A stretch of DNA of 64,000 nt from Bacillota bacterium (GTDB taxonomy: Bacteria; Bacillota; Clostridia; Acetivibrionales; DSM-1351), in contig JAEZRV010000092.1 of the NCBI GenBank assembly GCA_023444055.1, positions 7,288 to 71,287 on the forward strand. The letters are read 5' to 3'. The notes under the pieces are model-generated. The model made no database searches and had not been told where the DNA came from. It saw nothing but the letters and a program-made list of their open reading frames with translations. Position numbers and translations under genes: made by a program. Every line of letters begins with the position of its first letter. Positions within the stretch are counted from its first letter, which is position 1. Shown here one piece after another: positions 54,683 to 64,000 of this stretch.

Positions 54683-55762
54683 TTACATCTTAGCAGCTAT
54701 CTCACCAAGTGCTTCTATTACAGCATCACCGACCTCATTTGTCTTTGCTGTACCACCCATATCAGGTGTTAAACACTTTTTATCAACCATTACTTTTTCA
54801 ACTGCATCTAAGACTGCTTTTCCCCAATCCTCATAACCAAAGAAGTCGAGCATTTGGCTTACTGACCAAATAGATGCCAAAGGATTTGCTTTTCCCTGAC
54901 CTGCAATATCTGGAGCTGAACCATGAACTGGTTCAAACATTGATGGATAAGTGCGTTCAGGATTTAAGTTTGCTCCTGCAGCCAATCCCAATCCTCCTGC
55001 AATTGCAGCACCAAGGTCTGTAATTATATCTCCAAATAAGTTTGAAGTTACTACTATTTGGAATCTTTCTGGTTGCTTTACAAAGAACATACATGCAGCA
55101 TCAACTAAATATGAATATGTCTTTACATCTGGATACTCTTTTCCAACTTCCTCAAAAACTTCATCCCAGAAAACCATGGAATAATTAAGTGCGTTTGCTT
55201 TACTAATACTAGTAAGTGTTTTTCCTTCTTTTCTTGCCAATTCATAAGCGTATCTGATAACACGCTCACAACCTTTACGAGAGAATACACCAGTCTGAAG
55301 AACAACTTCTTCTGGTTTTCCTTTGAATAACCAATCTCCTGCACCAGCATACTCACCTTCACTGTTTTCACGAACAACAACCATATCAATTTGGCTTCGG
55401 TCAACGCCTTTTAACGGACATTCTGCACCATCAAGGAGCTTTACTGGACGAAGATTTATATATTGGTCAAATCCTTTTCTAATTTTCAGAAGTAAGCCCC
55501 AAAGAGAAACGTGATCTGGTACTCCTGGGTAACCAACAGCACCCAAATAAATTGCATCAAATTTCTGCAATGTTTCCATTCCATCATCAGCAATCATTTT
55601 ACCTGTTTTAACATAGTACTCACATCCCCATGGAAAATCAGTAAATTCAAAGTTTATTTCGGGATTCAATTTAGAAACTGCTTTTAATACCTTTACACCC
55701 TCTCCAATAACCTCAGGTCCAATTCCATCACCTGCAACAACAGCAATCTTATGTTTTTTCAT
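54683..55762 (-). CDS. decarboxylating dehydrogenase, D-malate/tartrate type
   Basis: ATG at 55762 (MKKHKIAVVAGDGIGPEV) follows AGGGGTGTATGAA, giving 359 residues. The family has GDGIGPEV, the substrate motif RKGFDQYINLRPVKLL, NSEGEYAGAGDW, DAACMFFVKQP, and NLFGDIITDLGAAIAGGLGLAAGANLNP (metal and NAD). The GCEYYVKTGKMIADDGMETL start and SLWGLLLKIRK segment match D-malate/tartrate dehydrogenases (DmlA/Ttd) more than isocitrate or isopropylmalate enzymes. It converts D-malate to pyruvate and CO2 with NAD. It lies downstream of lon. Confidence 0.83.
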   Translation of the reverse strand: MKKHKIAVVAGDGIGPEVIGEGVKVLKAVSKLNPEINFEFTDFPWGCEYYVKTGKMIADDGMETLQKFDAIYLGAVGYPGVPDHVSLWGLLLKIRKGFDQYINLRPVKLLDGAECPLKGVDRSQIDMVVVRENSEGEYAGAGDWLFKGKPEEVVLQTGVFSRKGCERVIRYAYELARKEGKTLTSISKANALNYSMVFWDEVFEEVGKEYPDVKTYSYLVDAACMFFVKQPERFQIVVTSNLFGDIITDLGAAIAGGLGLAAGANLNPERTYPSMFEPVHGSAPDIAGQGKANPLASIWSVSQMLDFFGYEDWGKAVLDAVEKVMVDKKCLTPDMGGTAKTNEVGDAVIEALGEIAAKM

Positions 55763-55819
55763 TTCATACACCCCTAAAAAATTAATTATATAATTAAAAA
55801 TAAAATTATTCTACATTAT

Positions 55820-58129
55820 TTATTTTGTAGATAATGCATTTTTCAAAACAGTTTTCATATCTGAAGCACAGATAAACTTCATAGATTTCCTAACATTTTC
55901 AGGTATCTCATCTATATCCTTCTTATTATCTATAGGAATAATAACAGTTTTTATTCCAGCCCTGTGTGCAGCAAGTACCTTTTCCTTTAAGCCACCAATT
56001 GGTAACACCCTGCCTCTGAGTGTTATTTCTCCAGTCATAGCAACTGTTCTATCTACAGGAACTCCAGATAATGCTGAGGCCATTGCAGTTGCCAATGTTA
56101 TTCCCGCTGAAGGTCCATCCTTTGGTGTTGCACCCTCAGGTACATGAATGTGAATATCATTCTTTTCATAAAAGTCTTCAGAGATTTTGATTTCTTTGCA
56201 TACTGACCTAATAAAGCTTATTGCAGCTTTAGCAGACTCCTTCATTACATCTCCTAAATGACCGGTAAGCTCTAGCTTTCCATTACCCGGCATTATATTT
56301 ACTTCAATAGATAATGTCACTCCGCCCACAGATGTCCATGCAAGCCCTGTCGCAATGCCTATTTCATCATTCTCATTTGCATAATCAACTCTGAATTTCT
56401 TAATTCCAAGAAACTTTTCCAAGTTGTTTCGAGATACAGTGATAGTTCTCTTATTTTCAGAAACAATTGTTTTAGCAACCTTCCTGCATATAGAGCCTAC
56501 CTCTCTCTCAAGATTTCTTACTCCTGCTTCTCTTGTATAAAAATTAATAACATCTCTGATAGTTTCTTCATCAATCTTTATATTCTTTGAAGTCAAGCCA
56601 TGTAGCTCAATCTGCTTTGGCAGCAGATATTTCATTGCAATATTGGCTTTATCCTCTTCTGTATATGATGAAAGTTCAAGAACTTCCATTCTGTCAAGCA
56701 AAGGCCTAGGAACAGTATCTAAACTATTCGCAGTAGTTAAAAACAAAACATTTGACAAGTTAAATGGTAATTCTAAATAATGATCTCTAAATGAAAAATT
56801 CTGTTCTGAGTCAAGAACCTCTAGCATCGCTGAAGCTGGATCACCTCTAAAATCGCTGCTCATTTTGTCTATTTCATCCAATAGAATTAATGGATTATTT
56901 GAGCCGGCCTGCTTCAACGCATTAATAATTCTACCTGGCATTGAACCAACATAGGTTCTCCTATGACCACGAATTTCAGACTCATCCTTAACCCCGCCAA
57001 GAGATATACGAACATAATTCCTATTTAAAGCCTTAGCAATTGACTTGGCAATTGATGTTTTACCAACACCTGGAGGTCCAACTAAGCACAGAATAGGACC
57101 CTTTAGACTATTTTTGAGTTTCTGGACAGCCAAATACTCAATAATACGCTCTTTAACTTTATTTAATCCATAGTGATCTTGTTCAAGCACTTTTTCTGCA
57201 TATTCTAAATCTATAATTTCATCAGTTGACTTACTCCAAGGCAAATCAAATATCCAATCAAGGTAAGTCCTGATGACACTTCCTTCTGCTGACCCCTGGG
57301 GCGTCTTCAACAATCTATCAAGTTCCTTTAAAACCTTCTTTTCAACATCCTCTGGGAATCTAGCATCTTCAATCCTTGATTTATATTCTTCTACCTCGCC
57401 TGTAACGCCTTCTTTATCACCCAACTCAGTCTGGATAACTTTCATCTGTTCTCTGAGGTAATATTCCTTTTGTACCTTGTCTATTTGCTTTCTAACCTTA
57501 GCATTAATATCTTTTTCAATTTCTAATATTTCAGTCTCCTGAAATAGAATCTTGAGAAGCTTTTCAACTCTTCTTAAAGGATGAAATTCTGAAAGAATTT
57601 CTTGCTTCTGTTCTAATTTTAAAGGAATATTATTAGCAATAATATCTGAAATTTGGTTAATATTATCTATATCTCCAACAGTTAAGGCAGTATCTGGTGA
57701 GACTTTTCCACTTAGCTTAACATAACCTTCAAACATAGAAACTAATCTTCTTTTTAATGCCTCTATCTCACTCTCATCAAATTTCTCATCAACTTCAGGC
57801 TCTGAAACCTCTACGATGAAGAAAGGATCCTCCTGAACCACATTTTTAATTTCAGCTCTGCTTATTCCCTCAACCAATACTCTAATAGTATCACCTTGAA
57901 GTTTAAGTAGCTGCTTTACCTTGGAAACTGTACCAATTGAATAAATATCATTCATATCAGGAGCATCTGAAGAAGCATCCTTCTGAGCAACTAAAAAAAT
58001 CAATTGATCATTAATCATTGCTTCCTCAAGAGCTTTTATTGATTTTTGTCTTCCGACATCAAAATATAATGTCATAAACGGAAATACTGTCAATCCGCGT
58101 AATGGTAACAATGGTAATATTTTCGACAT
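55820..58129 (-). CDS. lon: ATP-dependent protease Lon
   Basis: ATG at 58129 ([17 protein letters not shown]) follows GAGAGGATAAAC and gives 769 residues. An N-terminal LON domain (1-200), a coiled coil, the AAA+ part (GPPGVGKTS near 355; LLDEIDKM) and the protease domain with Ser in [12 protein letters not shown] and Lys in [14 protein letters not shown] are complete. It degrades misfolded and regulatory proteins. Same strand as the dehydrogenase and pyk. Confidence 0.97.
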   Translation of the reverse strand: MSKILPLLPLRGLTVFPFMTLYFDVGRQKSIKALEEAMINDQLIFLVAQKDASSDAPDMNDIYSIGTVSKVKQLLKLQGDTIRVLVEGISRAEIKNVVQEDPFFIVEVSEPEVDEKFDESEIEALKRRLVSMFEGYVKLSGKVSPDTALTVGDIDNINQISDIIANNIPLKLEQKQEILSEFHPLRRVEKLLKILFQETEILEIEKDINAKVRKQIDKVQKEYYLREQMKVIQTELGDKEGVTGEVEEYKSRIEDARFPEDVEKKVLKELDRLLKTPQGSAEGSVIRTYLDWIFDLPWSKSTDEIIDLEYAEKVLEQDHYGLNKVKERIIEYLAVQKLKNSLKGPILCLVGPPGVGKTSIAKSIAKALNRNYVRISLGGVKDESEIRGHRRTYVGSMPGRIINALKQAGSNNPLILLDEIDKMSSDFRGDPASAMLEVLDSEQNFSFRDHYLELPFNLSNVLFLTTANSLDTVPRPLLDRMEVLELSSYTEEDKANIAMKYLLPKQIELHGLTSKNIKIDEETIRDVINFYTREAGVRNLEREVGSICRKVAKTIVSENKRTITVSRNNLEKFLGIKKFRVDYANENDEIGIATGLAWTSVGGVTLSIEVNIMPGNGKLELTGHLGDVMKESAKAAISFIRSVCKEIKISEDFYEKNDIHIHVPEGATPKDGPSAGITLATAMASALSGVPVDRTVAMTGEITLRGRVLPIGGLKEKVLAAHRAGIKTVIIPIDNKKDIDEIPENVRKSMKFICASDMKTVLKNALSTK

Positions 58130-58266
58130 GTTTATCCTCTCTATTATATAAGAATTCTTATTTAATCTCAGATTGTACGGATACTCTGAACTATGCTTTA
58201 ATAGTCGCATAAATCATTATACCCTTGTTAATGTTTGAGTTCAACAAAAATGGTATAATTCTGAAA

Positions 58267-60009
58267 TTAATTGCTTCTAAGTACTAGCCCTCTTTCTGCA
58301 TCTACTGTAACAACCGACCCAGTCTTGAGAATCTTAGTAGCATTTTCCGCCCCAGCTATAACTGGAATATCCAATGCCAGACCAACTGTAGCTGCATGGC
58401 TTGTCTGTCCGCCCTCTTCTACAATAATTGCTGCTGCATTTTTAATAATTGAAATCATACTATTATCTGTATAAGGTACCACAAGTATATTCCCATCAAT
58501 AAAGTTGTCCAAAGCTTCCTTTGGCGTTGACGCAACACATAGCTCACCTGTAGCAGATGCTTCACCTATTCCAACACCTTGTACTAATACTTTACCCACA
58601 ATATGCACTTTCAATGTATTTGTTGTTCCACTTATTCCAGTAGGCACTCCGGCTGTTATAACTGCCAAATCACCATTTTTAACCAATCCGGATTCCAATG
58701 CCTTTTCAATTCCAGTATCAAACATTTCATCTGTTGTGTGTGCAGTTTTCACCAAATAAGGTATTACACCCCAAGATAAATTCAGTTGTCTTTGGACTTT
58801 AGGATTAACCGTAGTTGCAATAATAGGACACGCAGGACGAAACCTTGCTACCATTCTTGCAGTATGACCCGAGTGAGTAACAGTAATAATCGCAGACGCC
58901 TTCAAGTCCATCGCTGTAGTGCAAGTTGCGTGACTGATAGCATTAGTTACACTAGTATTTATTTCTGTTAATTCAGAGTCAAATCTCTTCCAATAGTTCA
59001 CTGCACTTTCAGCCTTTCTTGCAATTTTCCCCATTACCTCTAATGCTTCAAGTGGATATTTACCAGAAGCGGTTTCTCCTGAAAGCATAACACCACTTGT
59101 TCCATCAAATATGGCATTGGCAACATCGCTGGCTTCAGCACGTGTTGGTCTAGGATTTCTAATCATAGAGTCCAACATTTGCGTTGCAGTAATAACAGGT
59201 TTACCATTTCTCAAACATTTTTGTATGATATTTTTTTGAACAATTGGAACTTCTTCAACAGGAATTTCAACTCCTAAATCGCCTCTGGCCACCATTATTC
59301 CGTCTGATACCTTAAGTATCTCATCAAAATTTACAATTCCTTCTCTATTCTCAATTTTGGATATAATTAACAAATCGCTGCCGCCGTTCTTTTCAAGTAT
59401 TTTTCTTATTTCTATAACATCAGAAGCTTTCCTGACAAAAGAGGCAGCAATTATGTCAAAATCATTTTCTATACCAAATTTAATATCTTGGATGTCTTGA
59501 TTGGTTAATGCAGGCAATTTAACTTTAGCCGCAGGAATATTAATACCTTTATTATTCCCAACAGCCCCTCCATTAATAACAACGCAACAAATGTCTTTGT
59601 TCTTAATTTCAACAACTTCTAACTCAACCAGACCATCATCAATTAAAACCTTACTTCCTCTTGAAACATCCTTATAAAGCTCTTTATACGAAATAGTACA
59701 CTGTGTTTCATCACCAACTATATCCTTATTAACCAGGACGAATTCTGCATTTTCTTTAAGTATAACCTTTCCATCTTTAAACATACCTGTTCTTACTTCA
59801 GGACCTTTAGTATCAAGTAGCAATGGAATTGGTAATTTTAATTCATTTCTTATTCTTTTAAATACATCTGCTCTTTTTTTGTGTTCCTCGTGTGTTCCAT
59901 GTGAAAAATTCATTCTTGCTACATTCATTCCACCTAGCATCATTTTCCTAAGTGTATCTTCATTATCCAAAGCAGGTCCTAATGTACAAATTATTTTAGT
60001 TTTCCTCAT
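58267..60009 (-). CDS. pyk: pyruvate kinase with C-terminal phosphohistidine-like domain
   Basis: It converts phosphoenolpyruvate and ADP to pyruvate and ATP. The 580-residue length is ~100 more than the core enzyme. The core has MNFSHGTHEEH, TKGPEVRTGMF, ISKIENREGI, VARGDLGVEIP and TATQMLDSMI. The C-terminal extension ends IIVEEGGQTSHAATVGLALDIPVIAG, the PEP-utilising swivelling fold as in other clostridial and bacillus enzymes; its His (TSHAA) is present. ATG has GGAGGATAT before it. Single gene behind the citrate synthase region. Confidence 0.97.
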   Translation of the reverse strand: MRKTKIICTLGPALDNEDTLRKMMLGGMNVARMNFSHGTHEEHKKRADVFKRIRNELKLPIPLLLDTKGPEVRTGMFKDGKVILKENAEFVLVNKDIVGDETQCTISYKELYKDVSRGSKVLIDDGLVELEVVEIKNKDICCVVINGGAVGNNKGINIPAAKVKLPALTNQDIQDIKFGIENDFDIIAASFVRKASDVIEIRKILEKNGGSDLLIISKIENREGIVNFDEILKVSDGIMVARGDLGVEIPVEEVPIVQKNIIQKCLRNGKPVITATQMLDSMIRNPRPTRAEASDVANAIFDGTSGVMLSGETASGKYPLEALEVMGKIARKAESAVNYWKRFDSELTEINTSVTNAISHATCTTAMDLKASAIITVTHSGHTARMVARFRPACPIIATTVNPKVQRQLNLSWGVIPYLVKTAHTTDEMFDTGIEKALESGLVKNGDLAVITAGVPTGISGTTNTLKVHIVGKVLVQGVGIGEASATGELCVASTPKEALDNFIDGNILVVPYTDNSMISIIKNAAAIIVEEGGQTSHAATVGLALDIPVIAGAENATKILKTGSVVTVDAERGLVLRSN

Positions 60010-60310
60010 ATATCCTCCATAATAATAGCTGCATATATAATCATATATATCTATACTATTTACATTTATATAATTTTTAATTTACATAGTATAATAATGC
60101 ATTTTTTAATTATTGTCCAATCCATCTACATAATAATACCATTTGCAATATTATTATACCACCAACACTTAAGTTTAATTTGCATTTTTATATGGAATAT
60201 TATTTTATACTAATTTACTAAAAAAATTTGGAATCACATTCTAATTAGTCACATTTGCGGCTATGTAGCTAAATTCAATTAATAGCATTTGCTGATTTGA
60301 AAACAAAAAA

Positions 60311-60351
60311 CCCGAGACAATAAAAGTGATATTAACTTTTACTGGCTCAGG
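60311..60351 (-). terminator. terminator after citrate synthase
   Basis: CCTGAGCCAGTAAAAG pairs with CTTTTATTGTCTCGGG and is followed by TTTTTT on the minus strand, 46 bases after the stop at 60398. The gap 60010-60310 is A/T-rich without other signals. Confidence 0.88.
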
Positions 60352-60397
60352 TCAGCATTAAACTTATATATAGTTCTTATATATAGTTCTTGAAGCA

Positions 60398-61750
60398 TTA
60401 TCTCTGATCCACAGGTATATATTTTTTAGTCTTAGAAATACTCTTGTATGCTGGTCTTATAATTTTTTGGTTACAGATAACTTCTTCAATTCTATGTGCA
60501 CTCCAACCAACAATTCTTGCCACAGCAAATAATGGAGTAAACAGCTCTGTAGGAATTCCTAATGCATCATATACAAAACCAGAATAAAAGTCTACATTAG
60601 CACAGATGTTTTTTGTTGTTCCCTTTTTCTCACTAAAAACATCAGGACCAATTCTCTCAACAGTCTCATAGAATAAAAATTCCTCTTCTCTGCCTTTTTC
60701 AATAGCAAGCTGATGTGCTTTTTCCTTTAACAGGATTGTTCTAGGATCTGATAATGTATATACCGCATGTCCTAATCCATAGATAAGTCCAGCTTTATCA
60801 AAAGCTTGCTTATCCATAATTTTCATTAGATAATTTCTTATTTCTTCTTCATCAGTCCAGTCAGAAACATTTTCTTTTATGTTTTCCAACATTCTCATTG
60901 CCTTAATATTAGCTCCACCATGCTTTGGACCCTTAAGTGAACCAACGGCTGCCGCAATTGCTGAATAAGTATCTGTTTCAGTTGAAGATACTACTCTAGC
61001 AGCAAATGTAGAGTTATTTCCGCCACCATGTTCTGCATGAAGCACTAAAGCCAAATCAAGGACTTCAGCTTCTGTTTTTGTATATTTGTTATCTGGTCTT
61101 ATTAAATGCAATATATTTTCCGCAGTTGACAAGTCAGGTCTTGGGTTATGAATATATAGGCTCTTCCCTCCATGGTAGTGCGATTTTGCTTGATAGCCAT
61201 AAGCAACCATTGTTGGAAAACGTGCTATAAGCTCAATGCTTTGTCTTAATAAGTTTTTAGAATCTACACTATCAGGGTTTTCATCATATGAATATGAAAC
61301 CAATACGCTTCTTGCAAGTTTATTCATAATATCTGAGCTTGGTGCTTTAAGTATCATATCTTCAGTAAATCCTTCTGGAAGATTTCTTAATTCACCTAGC
61401 AATTCAACAAATTCATCTAGCTCACTCTTATTTGGCAAAATACCAAACAAAAGTAAATAGCAAACCTCTTCAAATCCAAATCTATTCTCCTGTTGAAAGC
61501 CTCTTACCAAATCAACAACATTTATACCTCTATAAACTAGCTGTCCCTCGTCTTCTCTTCTTTCTCCCTCGTAAAGAATATATCCATGAACCTCACCTAT
61601 TTCAGTAAGTCCCACTAAAACTCCAGAACCATCACTGTTTCTCAAGCCTTTTTTTACATTGTATTTGTTAAAGTTTTCGGGATCAATATAATTTACCTTA
61701 TCAATAACATTAATCATCTTGTCAACATAATCGTTTAACTTTTTAACCAT
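60398..61750 (-). CDS. gltA: citrate synthase
   Basis: It condenses oxaloacetate and acetyl-CoA. ATG at 61750 (MVKKLNDYVDKMINVI) was chosen by the leader spacing, giving 450 residues. The active-site residues lie in LHAEHGGGNNSTF (His), YGLGHAVYTLSDPRT (His) and the Asp in the NVDFYSGFVYDALG region. The start VYRGINVVDLVRGF and the extra N-terminal ~60 residues fit the clostridial type. No aconitase or isocitrate dehydrogenase gene lies beside it. Its leader is the most diverged copy of the SD-hairpin element. Confidence 0.95.
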   Translation of the reverse strand: MVKKLNDYVDKMINVIDKVNYIDPENFNKYNVKKGLRNSDGSGVLVGLTEIGEVHGYILYEGERREDEGQLVYRGINVVDLVRGFQQENRFGFEEVCYLLLFGILPNKSELDEFVELLGELRNLPEGFTEDMILKAPSSDIMNKLARSVLVSYSYDENPDSVDSKNLLRQSIELIARFPTMVAYGYQAKSHYHGGKSLYIHNPRPDLSTAENILHLIRPDNKYTKTEAEVLDLALVLHAEHGGGNNSTFAARVVSSTETDTYSAIAAAVGSLKGPKHGGANIKAMRMLENIKENVSDWTDEEEIRNYLMKIMDKQAFDKAGLIYGLGHAVYTLSDPRTILLKEKAHQLAIEKGREEEFLFYETVERIGPDVFSEKKGTTKNICANVDFYSGFVYDALGIPTELFTPLFAVARIVGWSAHRIEEVICNQKIIRPAYKSISKTKKYIPVDQR

Positions 61751-61820
61751 ATTTATTGTCCATGTCATCCACCGTATTCAAAATTACTTAAATAAGCGGC
61801 ACAGACTTAACACCTCCAAT
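61751..61820 (-). promoter_or_regulatory. SD-hairpin-start leader, copy at citrate synthase
   Basis: A GGAGGTG site (61811-61817) is followed by GTCTGTGCC (61798-61806), which can pair with GACATGGAC (61758-61766) using two G-U pairs and one mismatch. The ATG is 7 bases after the 3' arm. The micro-ORF is GTG-Pro-Leu-Ile-stop (61788-61802). Confidence 0.68.
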
Positions 61821-61864
61821 ATGTGAATTTTTATTTTTTGTATATATAATCCTTCTAGTGTTAT

Positions 61865-61975
61865 TCCTTTTGAATTTTTGAATTAATTTTTTAAATTAAT
61901 TTTGAATTATTTTTTGAATTTATTATTTAAATTTATTTTTATTAATTTATTTTTTAAGTTTATTTAAAATCATTT
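61865..61975. repeat. A/T-only low-complexity tract
   Basis: About 110 bases are almost pure A and T with repeated GAATT(T/A)ATTTTT-like units upstream of citrate synthase. No gene or other element was seen in 61821-62168. Confidence 0.75.
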
Positions 61976-62168
61976 CAAGCATCACTTTTCTTTGAGAAAT
62001 TTTGTATTCACCATATGAAATATCAAACAGCACATAAATTCAAATTCTATTCTTTAACTGTTTCAATTGTATATTATTTAAAATAGTATTGCAAGTTTAA
62101 TTAAATATAAATTCAAAAAACTTTATAAGAACACAATTTTGCAAAAAGCTCTTGATAGTTTTTAACAA

Positions 62169-62216
62169 AAAACAGACAATCTAGGCTTTATTTTCGGCCA
62201 AAATCGTCTGTTTGTT
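62169..62216 (-). terminator. terminator after SEC-C gene
   Basis: AACAGACGAT..GGCC pairs with GCC..ATTGTCTGTT and a TTTTTT tail follows on the minus strand, 28 bases after the stop. Confidence 0.85.
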
Positions 62217-62243
62217 TTGGATAATTATAAACTATGTTTTATG

Positions 62244-62738
62244 TTAATTTCCACAACATTTTTTATACTTTTTGCCACTACCACATGGACATGGATCATT
62301 TCTACCAACCTTATTGCTTACTGCAGTTTTAGATACTCTGAATTCCTTTGTAATACTCTTTCTTTTTTCCTCTGAAAGAATATCTTCCCACTCAGGTAAA
62401 TTGTATAGCCAATCAGCTTTTGCATCTAGCATATTAAAATACAATTTTTCATAATCTATTTCGATATTAATCTCAGTAGTTTCCTCTAAATCTTCTAATT
62501 CAATCTCTTCGACCAAGCTAGTATTAGCTCCATCTAAAAAACCAGTAAACTCAACTGTATCCATATTAAAAGAACTTGCTAGTTCTGAAAGAGTTCCTTT
62601 TAAAGTTTTGCGATTGTTAGCCAATATATCAGCATAATTGTCTTTTTCTTTCAAAAAGTATTCCTTCCAGAAAGCTTCATTTTCTTGTGGAGTTCTATCT
62701 TGTTCAGCTATTTCGCTCCACTGTTCATATAGTGTCAT
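62244..62738 (-). CDS. SEC-C motif protein
   Basis: The 164-residue protein ends in the zinc-binding SEC-C motif [18 protein letters not shown] (147-164), as in SecA and many small proteins. The first ~145 residues are acidic and helical and resemble clostridial SEC-C proteins of unknown role ([21 protein letters not shown]). ATG has AAAAGGAGTATTTGTT before it. It is single, divergent from the DUF4397 gene. Confidence 0.88.
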   Translation of the reverse strand: MTLYEQWSEIAEQDRTPQENEAFWKEYFLKEKDNYADILANNRKTLKGTLSELASSFNMDTVEFTGFLDGANTSLVEEIELEDLEETTEINIEIDYEKLYFNMLDAKADWLYNLPEWEDILSEEKRKSITKEFRVSKTAVSNKVGRNDPCPCGSGKKYKKCCGN

Positions 62739-62994
62739 AACAAATACTCCTTTTCCTTATTCTTTTAAATCCTTAGCTATTATATCATAAACATTTTTAT
62801 CATTCACTATTTATTTATTAATTACTCAACTTTCCCATATAAAAAGACAGTTCAATACTATTTCGTATTTATAAATAGTAGTTTAAAAATAGTATTATAT
62901 TAACCCTTGTTAACATATTTGCATATATTGCAATAGAAGCTAAATAATGTAATTTAAAAATGGCGGTGAAAGGTTGAAAGATATTAAAAAAATA

Positions 62995-63067
62995 AAAAAA
63001 GGAGGTGACGAGTCCATGTCATTTCTTTCATGTAGTTTTGTGTAGAATGTGGGACATGGACATAATG
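62995..63067 (+). promoter_or_regulatory. SD-hairpin-start leader, copy at DUF4397 gene
   Basis: An AAGGAGGTGA site (62999-63008), a perfect match to the anti-SD, is followed by GTCCATGTC (63012-63020), perfectly complementary to GACATGGAC (63053-63061), loop 32 bases. The start ATGs are at 63065 and 63068. A 9-codon ORF starts in the 5' arm at 63016 and stops at 63045. Confidence 0.83.
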
Positions 63068-63736
63068 ATGATAGATAACGATAACTTTTATACATCAGAT
63101 GAAATAATGAACTCACGACAGATGCCTGGAGTTTCCAATATCAGAATATTTCATGCTGCTCCAGGTGCACCTGAAGTAGACGTATATGCTAATGGAAAAA
63201 AAGTTGCAAACAGATTGGTTTATGGTCAGTTTACAGATTATATTTCGGTAAGTTCCGGTATGTACCTTATAGAAGCATTTCCTGTGGGTTTAAAAGATTC
63301 TCCAATTTTAAGTGTAAGATTTCCAATAGTAGAAGGTAAAGTATACACTTTATCAGTTATTGGCGTATTGCCTAATATCGGAATATTACCTGTAGAAGAT
63401 GAGTATCAGAATCTTTCACAAAATAGAGTAAATATTAGATTTATAAACTTATCTCCTAATGCTCCGGGCTTAGATTTAGCTTTGAGATATGGTCCAAATC
63501 TATTTACCGATATCCACTACACAGAAGCTAGTCAGTATACACCAGTACTTCCAGGCACCTATAATATGGTAGTCAAGCCTAACCAGGTTGATACTATTGT
63601 TGTAAATTTGCCTAATGTACGCTTATTGCCAAAAAGAAATCTTACATTCTATGTACTGGGAATGTATGGGCAGCAACCTTCCTCTCTTGAGGTATATATA
63701 CCAATGGATGGAACAACATATTTAAGAGACTATTAA
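63068..63736 (+). CDS. DUF4397 protein
   Basis: ATG at 63068 (MIDNDNFYTSDE), or 63065, gives 222 residues. Two DUF4397 units are clear: IRIFHAAPGAPEVDVYANGK (about 23-42) and VNIRFINLSPNAPGLDLALR (about 121-140). There is no signal peptide. Such proteins are often surface or spore-associated in Firmicutes, but the role is unknown. The site for translation is far upstream, in the hairpin leader. Single gene; a MITE copy begins 100 bp after it. Confidence 0.88.
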   Translation: MIDNDNFYTSDEIMNSRQMPGVSNIRIFHAAPGAPEVDVYANGKKVANRLVYGQFTDYISVSSGMYLIEAFPVGLKDSPILSVRFPIVEGKVYTLSVIGVLPNIGILPVEDEYQNLSQNRVNIRFINLSPNAPGLDLALRYGPNLFTDIHYTEASQYTPVLPGTYNMVVKPNQVDTIVVNLPNVRLLPKRNLTFYVLGMYGQQPSSLEVYIPMDGTTYLRDY

Positions 63737-63839
63737 TAACTATTTCATTTTTAAAATGTAAGAAATATATTTTAGATGCAAATCAGTATAAAAAATAGGC
63801 TTTGTAACACTCTTAAACATATGAATTCTTATAAATAAA

Positions 63840-64000
63840 GGGACTGTTGCAAAACAACAATTTCTGTATACCAATGACTTATTGCTTGAATAGTACGCGA
63901 GTGCAATATATATCAATGGAGAAGCTCGGTTAGAAATTGATGCTAGAAATAGTAGGCGAAGAACAAGTATTGTAGCCGACACAGCGAAAGTAAGTAGCTG
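63840..64000. mobile_element. second copy of the 338-bp MITE-like element (cut by right edge)
   Basis: From GGACTGTTGCAAAAC onward the sequence follows the inner strand of 28983-29320 (reverse complement), with about 10 differences in 160 bases. Only the first half is inside the window. It lies outside any hairpin leader, which shows the element is separately mobile. Confidence 0.85.

Noticed and set aside
54683..55762. Isocitrate dehydrogenase of a TCA branch with citrate synthase
   Set aside because: Motifs and length fit the D-malate/tartrate type better; assignment kept at family level.

Overview
The window is AT-rich DNA that looks like the chromosome of an endospore-forming, anaerobic clostridium. 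Evidence: SpoIVFA/SpoIVFB-like sporulation proteins, a full maf-radC-mreBCD-mrdA-minCDE-mgsA-spoIVF order, an NfnAB-type electron-bifurcating pair, meso-diaminopimelate dehydrogenase with LysA, a tandem glycine riboswitch, and a type I dockerin, which is typical of cellulosome-forming or related Clostridia. Almost all genes lie on the minus strand. No phage genes, transposase genes, tRNA or rRNA were seen. I cannot name the species.

Layout. 1-12359: a minus-strand surface/secreted-protein locus with two large Fn3-repeat proteins (one with a dockerin set inside an Fn3 domain), two small signal-anchored proteins that share a motif, and an RHS/YD-repeat protein cut by the left edge. 12570-17244: a heterodimeric ABC exporter pair with a small coupled ORF and a 48-bp tandem repeat. 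17538-18701: a copper-amine-oxidase-N-domain secreted protein. 18899-22160: glycine riboswitch, class V aminotransferase and serA. 22343-26255: a PCP_red-like small protein behind a 15-bp repeat array, then ddh, lysA and a TrmB-like regulator. 26590-30340: a MoxR/DUF58/DUF4129 operon. 30615-34835: two half-size TauE proteins, an AI-2E family permease, a hypothetical membrane-anchored protein and a flavodoxin. 35140-37420: a duplicated lipoprotein-like gene and a zinc metalloprotease interrupted by TAG. 37525-40193: 112-bp repeats and NfnBA. 40448-51205: the cell-shape, division-site and sporulation cluster. 51469-54290: mecA, a PRC-barrel protein and a TPR membrane protein. 54683-61750: D-malate/isocitrate-type dehydrogenase, lon, pyk and citrate synthase. 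62244-63736: a SEC-C protein and a DUF4397 protein.

The strongest unexplained signal is a recurrent 5' leader at six unrelated genes: minC, mrdA, the DUF58 gene, citrate synthase, the hypothetical gene at 33294 and the DUF4397 gene. Each has a strong Shine-Dalgarno sequence 55-75 nt too far upstream of the start codon (about 400 nt in the DUF58 copy, which carries an insertion), then an inverted repeat whose 3' arm ends a fixed distance before the ATG. In four copies the 5' arm carries a tiny ORF of the form start-Pro-hydrophobic-hydrophobic-stop. In one copy a 338-bp terminal-inverted-repeat element has inserted into the loop. It looks like a dispersed translational-control element.

Other notable points: a 15-bp-period array of palindromic operator-like sites; two tandem-repeat arrays that each grew out of the 3' end of a gene, including its stop codon; and paralogous lipoprotein genes with complementary defects (one lost the lipobox Cys, the other has ATT in place of ATG).
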